This document shows, in pieces, positions 25,908 through 34,107 of a DNA stretch of 43,711 nucleotides (position 1 is its first letter; every line of letters begins with the position of its first letter). This DNA comes from a bacterium BMS3Abin01 (lineage in GTDB: Bacteria; Actinomycetota; Thermoleophilia; BMS3ABIN01). The notes under the pieces were generated by a model that had not been told where the DNA came from, did no database searches, and saw only the letters and a list, made by a program, of their open reading frames with translations. The translations under genes were made by a program, and so were the position numbers. The stretch covers positions 1 through 43,711 of the forward strand of contig BDUA01000051.1 of assembly GCA_002897715.1 (NCBI GenBank), written 5' to 3'.

Positions 25908-26481
25908 CCAGCATCTTTCCCAGCCTGGCCGCTGATTGCGGTATCCCTTCCCTCCGCCTGATCTCACCCTTCTCATCCACACCCCGCACCAGCAGGTAAC
26001 TGTCGCTGAGAGGCTTGACGGAGATGGCATCGAAGAAATATTTAAGGGTAAGGATGGTGCCGTCGAACAGCTGCTTGCCCCTGGTGGCGCCCACGCCGAT
26101 GAACGACCCATACCTTGCGGCTGAGCTTCGCGCCGGGAAGTCCTCTTTAAGCAGGTACTTCAGCGCCCAGTAGCGTTGTGTGCGGTCGATCATCGCCTTT
26201 GCCTGTGACGGCAGGCCCATGAAGAATATGGGTGACGCCAGCAGTATCCTGTCGGCCCTCTCCAGGGCGTCATATACCCGGTCCATGTCGTCCTCGATGC
26301 TGCACTGGCCGGTGACGTAACAGTCCTCACACTCGCTGCAACCGCTGAAATCCAGGCCGGCGAGTTTCAGCTTCTCGGTGCCGGCGCCGGCTTCGCCGGC
26401 GCCGCGGAGGGCCTCGTCCAGCAATATCTCTGTGTTTCCCTGCTCCCGGGGGCTGCCCAGGATGCCCAGAACCTTGACCAT
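25894..26481 (-). CDS. NADPH-dependent FMN reductase/flavodoxin-fold oxidoreductase
   Basis: 195 residues from ATG 26481, which has AGGAGAAGG upstream; the track start 26544 adds an untypical N-terminus. The flavodoxin-like fold shows VLGILGSPREQGNTEILLDEA (FMN phosphate loop), then GCSECEDCYVTGQCSIEDDMD, a cysteine motif typical of the iron-sulfur-flavoprotein-like branch. ASPIFFMGLPSQAKAMIDRTQ is the isoalloxazine loop, and GVGATRG follows. It probably reduces a small electron acceptor; substrate unknown. It stands alone, divergent from the sensor kinase. Confidence 0.88.
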   Translation of the reverse strand: MVKVLGILGSPREQGNTEILLDEALRGAGEAGAGTEKLKLAGLDFSGCSECEDCYVTGQCSIEDDMDRVYDALERADRILLASPIFFMGLPSQAKAMIDRTQRYWALKYLLKEDFPARSSAARYGSFIGVGATRGKQLFDGTILTLKYFFDAISVKPLSDSYLLVRGVDEKGEIRRREGIPQSAARLGKMLATRS

Positions 26482-26727
26482 CGGTTGCCTTCTCCTCACC
26501 TTGTTGCCGGTGTTTTGACGGCCGCCAGGCGTCAGCGCGGCCACTCATCAGGCAGGATAACCGATGGCGGCATCTACCACAAGATGAGACTACGGGGCCG
26601 GGTGGATAACGCCGGTTAAGCATAATCGGCGGCGGGCTGTCAACAGGACAAATATGCTGGAATTCACGGTGATCTGTAAAGTATCCCCGGCCGTTACCGA
26701 TGAACAACAGAGAGTCTGGTAGGGGCG

Positions 26728-29700
26728 GTGGCAACGGTGATCATCCAAAACAGGGGTAACACAGGAAAGTTATGGAAACGTGGCTTACGGCTGGGTATCA
26801 GCGGCAAGGTTACGCTGCTGGTCACCGTGGTGATCATGCTGTTTCTGGCCGTCGCTGTAATCGGTTATACGACTTCGCGTGAAATCTCCGCACGGATGCA
26901 GAAATCCAGGAAGCTCATCGATGCCGGTGGCAAAGTAACGGCCATCAAGGCTGTCGAGCAGGAACAGCAAAAGCTTCTCAGTGAACTTTCAGCCGGTGGC
27001 GTCAGCCGGATAGACGAGGTTCGGGACACCGTCTCCAGGCAGCGAGAGCTGATCAATCAGACCCGTGAGGATATTGACAGCGTTTCCGGCGGCGTGGCTA
27101 TTCTGGAGCGGATGCGCGGGGTCACGGGCCGGATGGGGGTGCTGGTGGAGGATGACATAACCGCGGCGCTGGCAACCGGTGACGCGGTGACCCTGACGAG
27201 ACTCTCCCGGGAGCTGGACGATCTGAACCGGCAACTGGACAGCCAAGTCAACGAACTGGATGGAATGGTTAAGCAGTCCGTGGTCCAGTGGGAGTCCGGG
27301 TATGACCGGTTCATATCGGCCAGCGCCATGATACAGTCAGCGGCCACCGTGGTGGCTACCCTGCTTGCCATAGCTCTGGGCCTGTTTTATGCGCGACGGC
27401 TGAGGAAACGGCTGAAATCAGTATCACAGGGGGTCAGCTCTCTGGCGTCGGGGGATATGGATACGAGGATAGCTGTATCCGGTGACGATGAAGTATCGGA
27501 ACTGGGGGTCGCTTTCAACAGCATGGCGGCGGCCATGGCAACCATCACCAGGAGACTGGAGCAGGAACGCAACCAGATAAGATCCATCCATCAGGGGATA
27601 ACCGACGGCATCGTCGTCTATGACGATAAAGGGAAGATCATATCCGCAAACCCTGCGGCGGAAGCGGCAATGGGCATGCTGGAACGGGACCTGCGCGGCG
27701 GAGCGGCCACCGGCATAAACGAGATCGACGAGATCGCCGGACTCGGACAACTGGTGACGCGCGACAGGATGGTGAGATGCTGGGAGGAAAAAGCCTGTAC
27801 CCACCCCGATTGCCCTTCTTTCAAAAGCTCCGACCTGCAGTGCTGGCTCCAGTGCGGCACCTACTGTTACAACGAGATCCAGGGAACGTTCAAGCAGAAG
27901 CGTGATGCATGCGAGCGCTGTGAGGTATATGTTCGAAACGGTCTCCGGAAAGTCGAATTCGAGAAGGGTGGACGTACCTTCACCGCCACCATCAGCCCCA
28001 TCCTCAACGACTTAGGCCATGAAGAGGGACGCATGGTGGTATTACATGAGATCACGGAAATCAGGAAGACGGAAGAGATGTTACGGTCACGGAACGACGA
28101 ACTCATGGTGCTGAACGAAATTGCATCCTCCCTGTCTCAATCCATGGATGAACCGGACACTATCCTGAATGAGGCCATGGCCGGACTGGCCAGAGCCGTA
28201 GGCGCCTCAGCCTGTTTCATCGCTACCTTTCGGAAAGGCCGGGAAAATGTCTGTATACGGGGAACGGTGGGTATTTCACCACAGACGGAGGCGTTTATGG
28301 GGCTGTTGCCGGCCAGTCCACTGCGGGACCTGGATGTGGACGAGAAGACGGGATTACTCGACACGGATCAGGTTATGAAAGGCTGGAAGGCGGTAGGGCC
28401 GTTGCTGAAGAGGGAGGGGCTGAAAAGGCCGGTCATCCTGCCGATTGAGATCGAAGGCAGGATATCCGGCATGCTGGCTGTAGCCGACGACCAAAAAGAA
28501 GAATACAGCAACGACGACCTGCGCCTGATCAGGGCCTGCGGGCTCCAGTTCGGCGTTGCCATCAACAACACCGATCTTTTCCGGCAGCTGGACAAGGCGA
28601 CCAAGACCTGGGAGACGACTTTCGATTCCATGGGCGACGGCATCCTGGTGCTGGACCCGAACCGCACCATAGTAATGGCCAACGGAATGATGTCGGAAAT
28701 GCTGGACATGCCGGTCAAGAATATGATTGGCAGGAAATGTTATGAAATAGTGCACGGGATCGATGCTCCCATCGATTCCTGCCCCTTTGACGAGGCGATG
28801 GACAGAGGTGCCGGCGGTTCCGTAGAGATAGATGAAAAGAAATCGGGAAGGACTTTCCGTGTCAGCGTCAATCCCATAAAGGATGAGAGTGGCAACGTAA
28901 TAGGCATGGTGCATGTGATGAGCGACATTACGGATAAGAACCGCCTGCGGAACCAGTTGATACGATCCGAGAAGATGGTCGCTGTAGGGCAACTGGTGGC
29001 CGGCGTGGCCCACGAACTGAACAATCCCCTGACCGGCGTAATGGGCTACGCGCAACTGCTGATGCGCCGCTACCAGGACCGGGACGAGGAGACGACCCGG
29101 GACCTGGCGGCTGTTATCAGCGAGACGGAGCGGGCCACCCGCATAGTACAGAACCTGCTGTCGTTCGCCCGCAAGCACAAACCGCAAAAGAACATGGTCG
29201 ACGTGAACGCGGCCGTAGAGGATGTCGTAGAGTTGAGAGAGTATGAATTAAAGGTGAATGATATCAAGGTCGCTGTCGAACTCGACAGGGACCTGCCGCT
29301 GACCATGGCTGACATGCACCAGATCCAGCAGGTGCTGTTGAATGTGATCAACAACGCCGCTGAGGCGTTGCGGGACCGCAAGGACGGACAAATCAAGGTT
29401 ATGACGCGTCACGATGATGCCTTCATCAGGGTCACCGTTTCGGACAACGGCGCCGGCATCGACCCGGACGATCTTCCCCGGGTGTTCGACCCCTTTTTCA
29501 CTACCAGGGACGTGGGCCAGGGAACGGGCCTGGGTCTTAGCGTCTGTTACGGGATTATCGAGGAACATGGCGGTGAGATCACCATCAACAGTGAACCGGG
29601 CAAGGGTGCGAGCGTGAGCTTCAGCCTGCCGGTTGTTTCTGCTGCGGCCGGCGATAACGCCGGACCGGAAGAAGTACGGGGGGCGGAGGCCGGGAGCCTG

Positions 29701-30069
29701 CGCCATGTGCTGCTGGTGGATAATGAACCCGCTATCGTTGAGCTGCTGTCTGACATGCTGACCATGGACGGCTACGGTGTGGATGTGGCCGATAACTGCA
29801 GCCTGGCACTGAAAAAGCTGTCGCAGACCACCTATGACAGCGTCATAACCGATTTCAGCGACGCACGCTGCGGTGGGGATGAGTTGTACCGGCGTATCCG
29901 TGAGATGGACCCGGAACTGGCGGCCAATGTGATCTTTATTCTTGATGAAACGGAAAACGGGGGTAAACGGCGATATCTTGACCAGGAGGGCAATTTGTAC
30001 CTGATCAAACCTTTCGACCTGCAAAATCTGAGGGATACATTACGGACGGTGATGAAGAGTCATGGGTGA
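26728..30069 (+). CDS. Membrane hybrid sensor kinase: HAMP, PAS with two-CW insert, GAF, PAS, kinase, receiver
   Basis: 1113 residues, GTG start. TM1 lies at ~30-50 and TM2 at ~203-222, with an extracytoplasmic helical sensor between. HAMP is at ~223-276. The first PAS (~287-450; SIHQGITDGIVVYDDKG) is split by a Cys-rich insert at ~351-401 (RCWEEKACTHPDCP ... CERCEVY). A GAF domain spans ~460-610. The second PAS (~632-745) contains CYEIVHGIDAPIDSCP. HisKA carries AHELNNPLTGVMGYAQLL with His near 762. The ATPase has NNAAEAL, DNGAGID, VFDPFFTTRDVGQGTGLGLSV. A C-terminal receiver (VLLVDNEP, VITDFSD, LIKPFDL) follows. It overlaps the HD-GYP regulator gene by 8 nt, its likely partner. Confidence 0.93.
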   Translation: MATVIIQNRGNTGKLWKRGLRLGISGKVTLLVTVVIMLFLAVAVIGYTTSREISARMQKSRKLIDAGGKVTAIKAVEQEQQKLLSELSAGGVSRIDEVRDTVSRQRELINQTREDIDSVSGGVAILERMRGVTGRMGVLVEDDITAALATGDAVTLTRLSRELDDLNRQLDSQVNELDGMVKQSVVQWESGYDRFISASAMIQSAATVVATLLAIALGLFYARRLRKRLKSVSQGVSSLASGDMDTRIAVSGDDEVSELGVAFNSMAAAMATITRRLEQERNQIRSIHQGITDGIVVYDDKGKIISANPAAEAAMGMLERDLRGGAATGINEIDEIAGLGQLVTRDRMVRCWEEKACTHPDCPSFKSSDLQCWLQCGTYCYNEIQGTFKQKRDACERCEVYVRNGLRKVEFEKGGRTFTATISPILNDLGHEEGRMVVLHEITEIRKTEEMLRSRNDELMVLNEIASSLSQSMDEPDTILNEAMAGLARAVGASACFIATFRKGRENVCIRGTVGISPQTEAFMGLLPASPLRDLDVDEKTGLLDTDQVMKGWKAVGPLLKREGLKRPVILPIEIEGRISGMLAVADDQKEEYSNDDLRLIRACGLQFGVAINNTDLFRQLDKATKTWETTFDSMGDGILVLDPNRTIVMANGMMSEMLDMPVKNMIGRKCYEIVHGIDAPIDSCPFDEAMDRGAGGSVEIDEKKSGRTFRVSVNPIKDESGNVIGMVHVMSDITDKNRLRNQLIRSEKMVAVGQLVAGVAHELNNPLTGVMGYAQLLMRRYQDRDEETTRDLAAVISETERATRIVQNLLSFARKHKPQKNMVDVNAAVEDVVELREYELKVNDIKVAVELDRDLPLTMADMHQIQQVLLNVINNAAEALRDRKDGQIKVMTRHDDAFIRVTVSDNGAGIDPDDLPRVFDPFFTTRDVGQGTGLGLSVCYGIIEEHGGEITINSEPGKGASVSFSLPVVSAAAGDNAGPEEVRGAEAGSLRHVLLVDNEPAIVELLSDMLTMDGYGVDVADNCSLALKKLSQTTYDSVITDFSDARCGGDELYRRIREMDPELAANVIFILDETENGGKRRYLDQEGNLYLIKPFDLQNLRDTLRTVMKSHG

Positions 30070-31105
30070 GAAGAAGAGAAAAAAGATATTGATCGTGGAC
30101 GACGAGCAGACGGTGCGCGATGTGCTGAACCGGGCGCTGGTAGAGGCGGGCTACGAATGCGTGGTCGCCTCCAGGGTCGATGAGGCGCTGCTGGCGTTGC
30201 AGCAGGAGCGTTTCAACCTGGTGCTGTCGGATATCCTCATGCCGGAAAAGACGGGCATAGACCTTCTGGCGGCCGTGACCGAGAACCATCCGGAAACCGC
30301 GGTGATGATGGTAACCGCCGTGTCCGACACGGAGACGGCGGTCAACACGCTCAAGATGGGCGCCTATGACTACCTGACCAAGCCGTTCAACCTGGAAGAG
30401 GTATGCATCAGTGTCGGTAGGGTGCTGGACAAACAGAGCCTGGAGGTCGCCAACCGCGAGTACCGGGATCATCTGGAGCAGAAGGTCGAGAGACAGACGG
30501 AAAAGCTGCGAGATACCTTCATGGGCGCCATCAGGGCGCTGGCGGATGCCCTGGAGGCAAAGGATGCCTATACCCATGGACATTCGGAGCGGGTGACCAT
30601 CATCGCTGTGATGATCTCCGAGGCGATAGGCATGACCGGTGAAGAGGTGGAAAAGGTCAGGCTGGCGGGCACGGTTCACGACATAGGCAAGATCGGCGTG
30701 CCGGAGAAGGTGCTGAACAAGCCGGCCAGGCTGACGGACGAGGAGTTCGAACAGGTGAAGATACACAGCGAGCTGGGCGAGGATATCCTGAGGAACCTGG
30801 TAAGCGACCCTGACGTGCTCTCCTATGTGCGGCACCACCACGAGCGCTTCGGCGGCGGCGGGTATCCGGACGGTCTCTCGGCCACGGCCATACCTATAGG
30901 AGCAAGGTTGCTGGCGGTAGCTGATGCATTCGACGCCATGATATCAGATCGTCCTTACCGGGATTCCCTGTCACAGGAGAAGGCCTGTCAGCAGCTGATG
31001 TCCAATCGCGGCAGCCAGTTCGACCCGGATATCGTTGATGCCTTCATGTGTTCCCGGGACAAGCTGGCCATTTGTCCGTTACCCAATATACCCCGGGCCG
31101 GATGA
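30062..31105 (+). CDS. HD-GYP response regulator (cyclic-di-GMP phosphodiesterase type)
   Basis: 347 residues. The receiver (~8-122) has ILIVDDEQ, VLSDILMPEKTG (phospho-Asp), VTAVSD and YLTKPFNLEE. A coiled linker precedes the HD-GYP domain (~155-330): HGHSERV, GTVHDIGKIGVPEKVL (HD), HSELGEDIL, VRHHHERFGGGGYPDGL (HHExxDGxGYP-like signature) and ADAFDAMISDRPYR. Signature residues are intact, so hydrolysis of c-di-GMP is likely though substrate is inferred. It starts inside the sensor-kinase gene (8-nt overlap), a two-component pair. Confidence 0.93.
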   Translation: MGEKKRKKILIVDDEQTVRDVLNRALVEAGYECVVASRVDEALLALQQERFNLVLSDILMPEKTGIDLLAAVTENHPETAVMMVTAVSDTETAVNTLKMGAYDYLTKPFNLEEVCISVGRVLDKQSLEVANREYRDHLEQKVERQTEKLRDTFMGAIRALADALEAKDAYTHGHSERVTIIAVMISEAIGMTGEEVEKVRLAGTVHDIGKIGVPEKVLNKPARLTDEEFEQVKIHSELGEDILRNLVSDPDVLSYVRHHHERFGGGGYPDGLSATAIPIGARLLAVADAFDAMISDRPYRDSLSQEKACQQLMSNRGSQFDPDIVDAFMCSRDKLAICPLPNIPRAG

Positions 31106-31138
31106 AGGGACAGGGCGGCCGGCGGAGAATAACCCTAC

Positions 31139-31183
31139 ACTTTTCAGTGAGCGACGACCGGCTTTTGGAACCGGCTGAAAAGT
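31139..31183 (+). other. 45-nt stem-loop after the HD-GYP gene
   Basis: Perfect 9-nt arms ACTTTTCAG and CTGAAAAGT enclose a 27-nt segment that itself has CCGG...CCGG. There is no strong T-tract, only GTTTAC. It could be a weak terminator for the kinase operon or a folded leader for the downstream zinc-ribbon gene. No known riboswitch motif recognised. Confidence 0.45.
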
Positions 31184-31305
31184 TTACTATGCCCTGATTC
31201 GGGGTAGTCAATATGCAGTACAATTCAAGCTTAGAGGCTGGTTCCGCGAAAAAGATCAAGGATTCAGCACAGGAAAGGCAGGCTGCGGGAATGGAGGTGA
31301 AAACG

Positions 31306-31542
31306 ATGAAAATGCAGGACTGCGATATATGTTTGTCAGCAGGCTCGGTAAACAAATGGGGGGTATGCGAGATCTGCGGTGAAGACTTCGAGGTAGTGAC
31401 CACCTATTCGCCGTTGAAACAACTCTCCTCCAGTTCCGTGCCTCAGCAGGGTGAATCAGACACTTTGGAAGCGGGGGTTGCCGTATCCTCCGCAAAGGAT
31501 ACGGGTCAGGGCATTTCATCGATAGGGCAGGACGCCGCCTGA
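31306..31542 (+). CDS. Small zinc-ribbon hypothetical protein
   Basis: 78 residues from ATG 31306, chosen because GGAGG lies 8 nt upstream; the track start (31213) adds 31 residues without ribosome-site support. MKMQDCDICLSAGSVNKWGVCEICGEDFE is a short CxxC...CxxC ribbon. The rest is Ser/Gln-rich and looks disordered. The family is not recognised. It lies between the signalling operon and the thiamine riboswitch and seems separate from both. Confidence 0.55.
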   Translation: MKMQDCDICLSAGSVNKWGVCEICGEDFEVVTTYSPLKQLSSSSVPQQGESDTLEAGVAVSSAKDTGQGISSIGQDAA

Positions 31543-31586
31543 GGGCTCGTATTCGGATTCCTGTTAGTAACCCGGAAACATCCGTA

Positions 31587-31595
31587 TGATATAAT
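31587..31595 (+). promoter_or_regulatory. Extended -10 promoter of the thiamine operon
   Basis: TGATATAAT, a perfect extended -10 (TGnTATAAT), with no good -35. Predicted start ~31602, immediately before the TPP aptamer, which fits well. Confidence 0.6.
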
Positions 31596-31605
31596 CCATT
31601 CGTAA

Positions 31606-31695
31606 AATAACGGGGGAGCTGCATCCAGCGGCTGAGAAAGTGATATGTCACTGACCCCACGAACCTGATCTGGATAATGCCAGCGCAGGGATGTC
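31606..31695 (+). promoter_or_regulatory. TPP riboswitch (THI element)
   Basis: Carries the conserved THI core: GGGGGAGC, CGGCTGAGAAAG, GACCCCACGAACCTGATC, then TGGATAATGCCAGCGCAGGGA. These are the pyrimidine-sensing (CUGAGA) and pyrophosphate-sensing arms. It stands between an extended -10 promoter and an intrinsic terminator ahead of thi4, so TPP binding should lower transcription of the thiamine genes. Boundaries are approximate. Confidence 0.96.
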
Positions 31696-31709
31696 TCTTT
31701 TGATGTGAG

Positions 31710-31737
31710 AGCCGTACCGGCGAGGGTGCGGCTTTTC
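31710..31737 (+). terminator. Riboswitch expression-platform terminator
   Basis: AGCCGTACC pairs with GGTGCGGCT (9 bp with one G-T pair, 6-nt loop), followed by TTTTC. It lies just after the THI element and 45 nt before thi4, as expected for transcription attenuation by TPP. An exact antiterminator pairing was not established. Confidence 0.75.
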
Positions 31738-31781
31738 TGTTGCTGGCGCACAGATCACGGAAACAAGGAAAGGAAGGCGAC

Positions 31782-32579
31782 ATGGCAGTTTTCGAGCCGA
31801 TTGACGAGAAAGATGTGACCAGAGCGATAGTCGGCAGCTTCCTCAAGCAGTTCGATGAGTACGCCGAGAGCGACGTCATCATTGTCGGCGGTGGTCCCAG
31901 CGGCCTGATGGCGGGGAAGGTACTGGCTGAGAACGGAATCAAAACGCTTATCGTCGAGAGGAACAACTACATCGGCGGCGGTTTCTGGATAGGCGGCTAC
32001 CTGATGAACAAGGTGACGCTGCGTGCGCCGGCGCAGGGGGTGCTCGACGAACTTGGGATTCCCCACGAGGAAGCAAAGCCGGGGCTGTTCGTAGCCGATG
32101 GGCCGCACGCATGTTCCAAGCTTATCGCCGCCGCCTGTGACGCCGGCGTCAAGTTCGCCAACATGACGATCTTCGAAGACGTGGTCCTGCGGGAGGGCAA
32201 CCGGGTGGCCGGGGCTGTGATCAACTGGACCCCCATCGCTTCGCTGCCGCGGGAGATAACCTGTGTGGACCCGGTGGCCATCGAGTCCAAGATGGTGATG
32301 GACGCCACCGGCCACGACGCCTGCGTGGTTTCCAAACTGGAAGAACGGGGAATTGCTGAAACAGTTGGTTTCGGCGCCATGTGGGTGGAGCGCTCCGAGG
32401 AACTCATCCTGGAGCATACCGGGGAGTTCATGCCCGGTCTCATAGTGACCGGCATGTCCGTATCCACGACCTACGGCCTGCCGCGCATGGGGCCGACCTT
32501 CGGTTCCATGTTGCTTTCAGGGAAGAAAGCGGCGGAGATCGCAATCTCCAAATTGTCGGAGATGAGCGCCACCAGTTAG
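31782..32579 (+). CDS. thi4: Thi4-type thiazole synthase with a Cys at the sulfur-donor position
   Basis: 265 residues from ATG 31782 (AAGGAAGG upstream; the track start 31740 is too early). A Rossmann FAD/NAD fold: [40 protein letters not shown], later [10 protein letters not shown] and [16 protein letters not shown]. Thi4 makes the ADP-thiazole precursor from NAD, glycine and sulfur. Archaeal enzymes usually carry His where yeast has the suicidal Cys (…CMDP). Here the matching motif reads ITCVDPV, with Cys161, so a single-turnover Cys-donor mechanism is possible. No thiG, thiS or thiH is nearby. First gene after the TPP riboswitch. Confidence 0.93.
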   Translation: MAVFEPIDEKDVTRAIVGSFLKQFDEYAESDVIIVGGGPSGLMAGKVLAENGIKTLIVERNNYIGGGFWIGGYLMNKVTLRAPAQGVLDELGIPHEEAKPGLFVADGPHACSKLIAAACDAGVKFANMTIFEDVVLREGNRVAGAVINWTPIASLPREITCVDPVAIESKMVMDATGHDACVVSKLEERGIAETVGFGAMWVERSEELILEHTGEFMPGLIVTGMSVSTTYGLPRMGPTFGSMLLSGKKAAEIAISKLSEMSATS

Positions 32580-32606
32580 GGTCCGGCGCGGACAGCGGGA
32601 ACGGAG

Positions 32607-33437
32607 ATGATACCTGTTTCAAATGTCTACATCTACAGCGAGCCGAGATGCGGGTTCGTCGATTTCCAGGAGGTTACCGGATTTGTGCGCGGATACACCC
32701 CGGGGGCGGTGGTCAAGCTGCGAGGGCCGCTCCTGGAAGGGGCCATCCGGCGCGGTGGAACCGAGCCGGGAGAAGCGGGTCACACGCTACAGTCGCGGTT
32801 GGCCTTGTTGTTGGCGAAGGCCAAGGTGAAGGTGATGGAGTCACCGGTGCCGGTGGGACAGTCACCGCTTCCGGGTGAGGTGGACTATGAGCGGCGGCGG
32901 CTTGCCGATACTAATAAAACCGTGTTCGGCATCCTGTATGACGCCTATCTGCTCAGCGCCATATATCGGCGCCTGCTGGATGGAGGTGAGACCGGCATGG
33001 GATATGTGCACGTCGTATTCACTAACCAGTTGATAGGGACCTGGGACGAAGGGGACAGGCGATATCACGCCAGGTCAGTGCTTCTGGGATCACCATCCAT
33101 AGTATCGCTCAGCGGCATGGTGGAAGCGCCGGCCCGGGCTACCGGCTATTATCTGGCGAGGCGCAGCGCCGAGGCCATGGGGCTGGCGGAGGAAAAAAAG
33201 ATGGAGCTGGCCCGCTCTTTTGACGATGACTGTCTGGAACATGACGACGAGAGGATGACCGAGGTGGCGAAAGGATATGCCATGCAGCCGGTGGCGTACC
33301 GGCTTACCGGTGAGGTATTTTGTGAGGATCCGGATTGCCGTCTGTTCAACGCCCATTGGCAACGCGAACTTCTGCGGGCGCAAACGGGCGAGGGCGAAGA
33401 TTTTTGTTCAATGCACAGAGAGATTCTCTGCCAATGA
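32607..33437 (+). CDS. Uncharacterised protein inside the thiamine operon (DUF6775-like, archaemetzincin-like tail)
   Basis: 276 residues, no signal peptide or membrane segment. I think it belongs to a mainly archaeal family labelled putative metallopeptidase (DUF6775), but cannot confirm. Recognisable segments: VYIYSEPRCGFVDF, FTNQLIGTWDEGDRRYHAR and SPSIVSLSGMVEAPA. The C-terminal Cys/His cluster is FCEDPDCRLFNAHWQ ... FCSMH. The C-x4-C and closing C-x2-H resemble the second metal site of archaemetzincins, yet no HExxH is present, so peptidase activity is doubtful. The ATG has GGAACGGAG upstream. Its stop overlaps thiE (ATGA), so it is a true operon member. Function unknown; a role in metal or sulfur supply for thiazole synthesis is speculation. 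Confidence 0.75.
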   Translation: MIPVSNVYIYSEPRCGFVDFQEVTGFVRGYTPGAVVKLRGPLLEGAIRRGGTEPGEAGHTLQSRLALLLAKAKVKVMESPVPVGQSPLPGEVDYERRRLADTNKTVFGILYDAYLLSAIYRRLLDGGETGMGYVHVVFTNQLIGTWDEGDRRYHARSVLLGSPSIVSLSGMVEAPARATGYYLARRSAEAMGLAEEKKMELARSFDDDCLEHDDERMTEVAKGYAMQPVAYRLTGEVFCEDPDCRLFNAHWQRELLRAQTGEGEDFCSMHREILCQ

Positions 33438-34093
33438 GAGGTGATGAGCGGGTGGATCTGGGTCTGTATGTGATAACCGCGTCGATCCCCGGCATGGGGC
33501 GTGACCATGTGGACGTGGCGACCGCCGCCATCGAGGGCGGCGCCACGGCGATCCAGTTGCGGATCAAGAGACGCAGTATGGGCCAGGCCCTGAAGATCGC
33601 CATCGCCATTCGCTGCAGTGCCCGTGAGGCCGGTGTACCCTTGTTCATCAACGACCATGTGGGTATCGCCATGGCCAGTAATGCGGAGGGTCTTCATACC
33701 GGGCCTGATGATATCTCCCTATCTTCGGCGCGACGCATGCTGGGATCAGAGATACTGCTGGGCAGGTCTACGGATGGCCGGCCCGCGGACGCCATCAAGA
33801 TGGAAAAGGCAGGTGCCGACTACATCGCCGTGGGGCCTGTTTATCCCACCGATACCAAGCGCATCGAGAAAACCGTGACCGGCCCCGGCGCCATCGCCAA
33901 GATCAAGGCGGTGGTCAATATCCCGGTGCTGGCTATCGGCGGTATCAACCGGGACAACCTGGGAGAGTGTATCGAAGCGGGAGCAGACGGGGTGGCAGTC
34001 ATCTCGGCGGTAGCCATGGCCGAAGATATGGTGGCGGCCACCGCGGAGTTGCGCCAGAAACTGGATATTGCACGAAAGAAACGCGGCGGTTGA
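33434..34093 (+). CDS. thiE: Thiamine-phosphate synthase
   Basis: 219 residues from ATG 33434, overlapping the previous stop by 4 nt; the track start 33335 is inside the upstream gene. A GTG six codons later (VDLGLYVITA) with AGGTGATGA before it is an alternative. TIM-barrel motifs: GGATAIQLRIKRRS, PLFINDHVGIAMA, GLHTGPDD, ADYIAVGPVYPTDTK and VLAIGGINRDNL. It couples HMP-PP with thiazole phosphate to give thiamine phosphate. Basic residues and the NDH motif are intact. Confidence 0.94.
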   Translation: MRGDERVDLGLYVITASIPGMGRDHVDVATAAIEGGATAIQLRIKRRSMGQALKIAIAIRCSAREAGVPLFINDHVGIAMASNAEGLHTGPDDISLSSARRMLGSEILLGRSTDGRPADAIKMEKAGADYIAVGPVYPTDTKRIEKTVTGPGAIAKIKAVVNIPVLAIGGINRDNLGECIEAGADGVAVISAVAMAEDMVAATAELRQKLDIARKKRGG

Positions 34094-34107
34094 GGGGTCG
34101 GGACGGA

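Noticed and set aside
31106-31305. Possible c-di-GMP riboswitch downstream of the HD-GYP gene
   Set aside because: Looked for the GEMM-I and class II core motifs and found none; only an inverted repeat is present.
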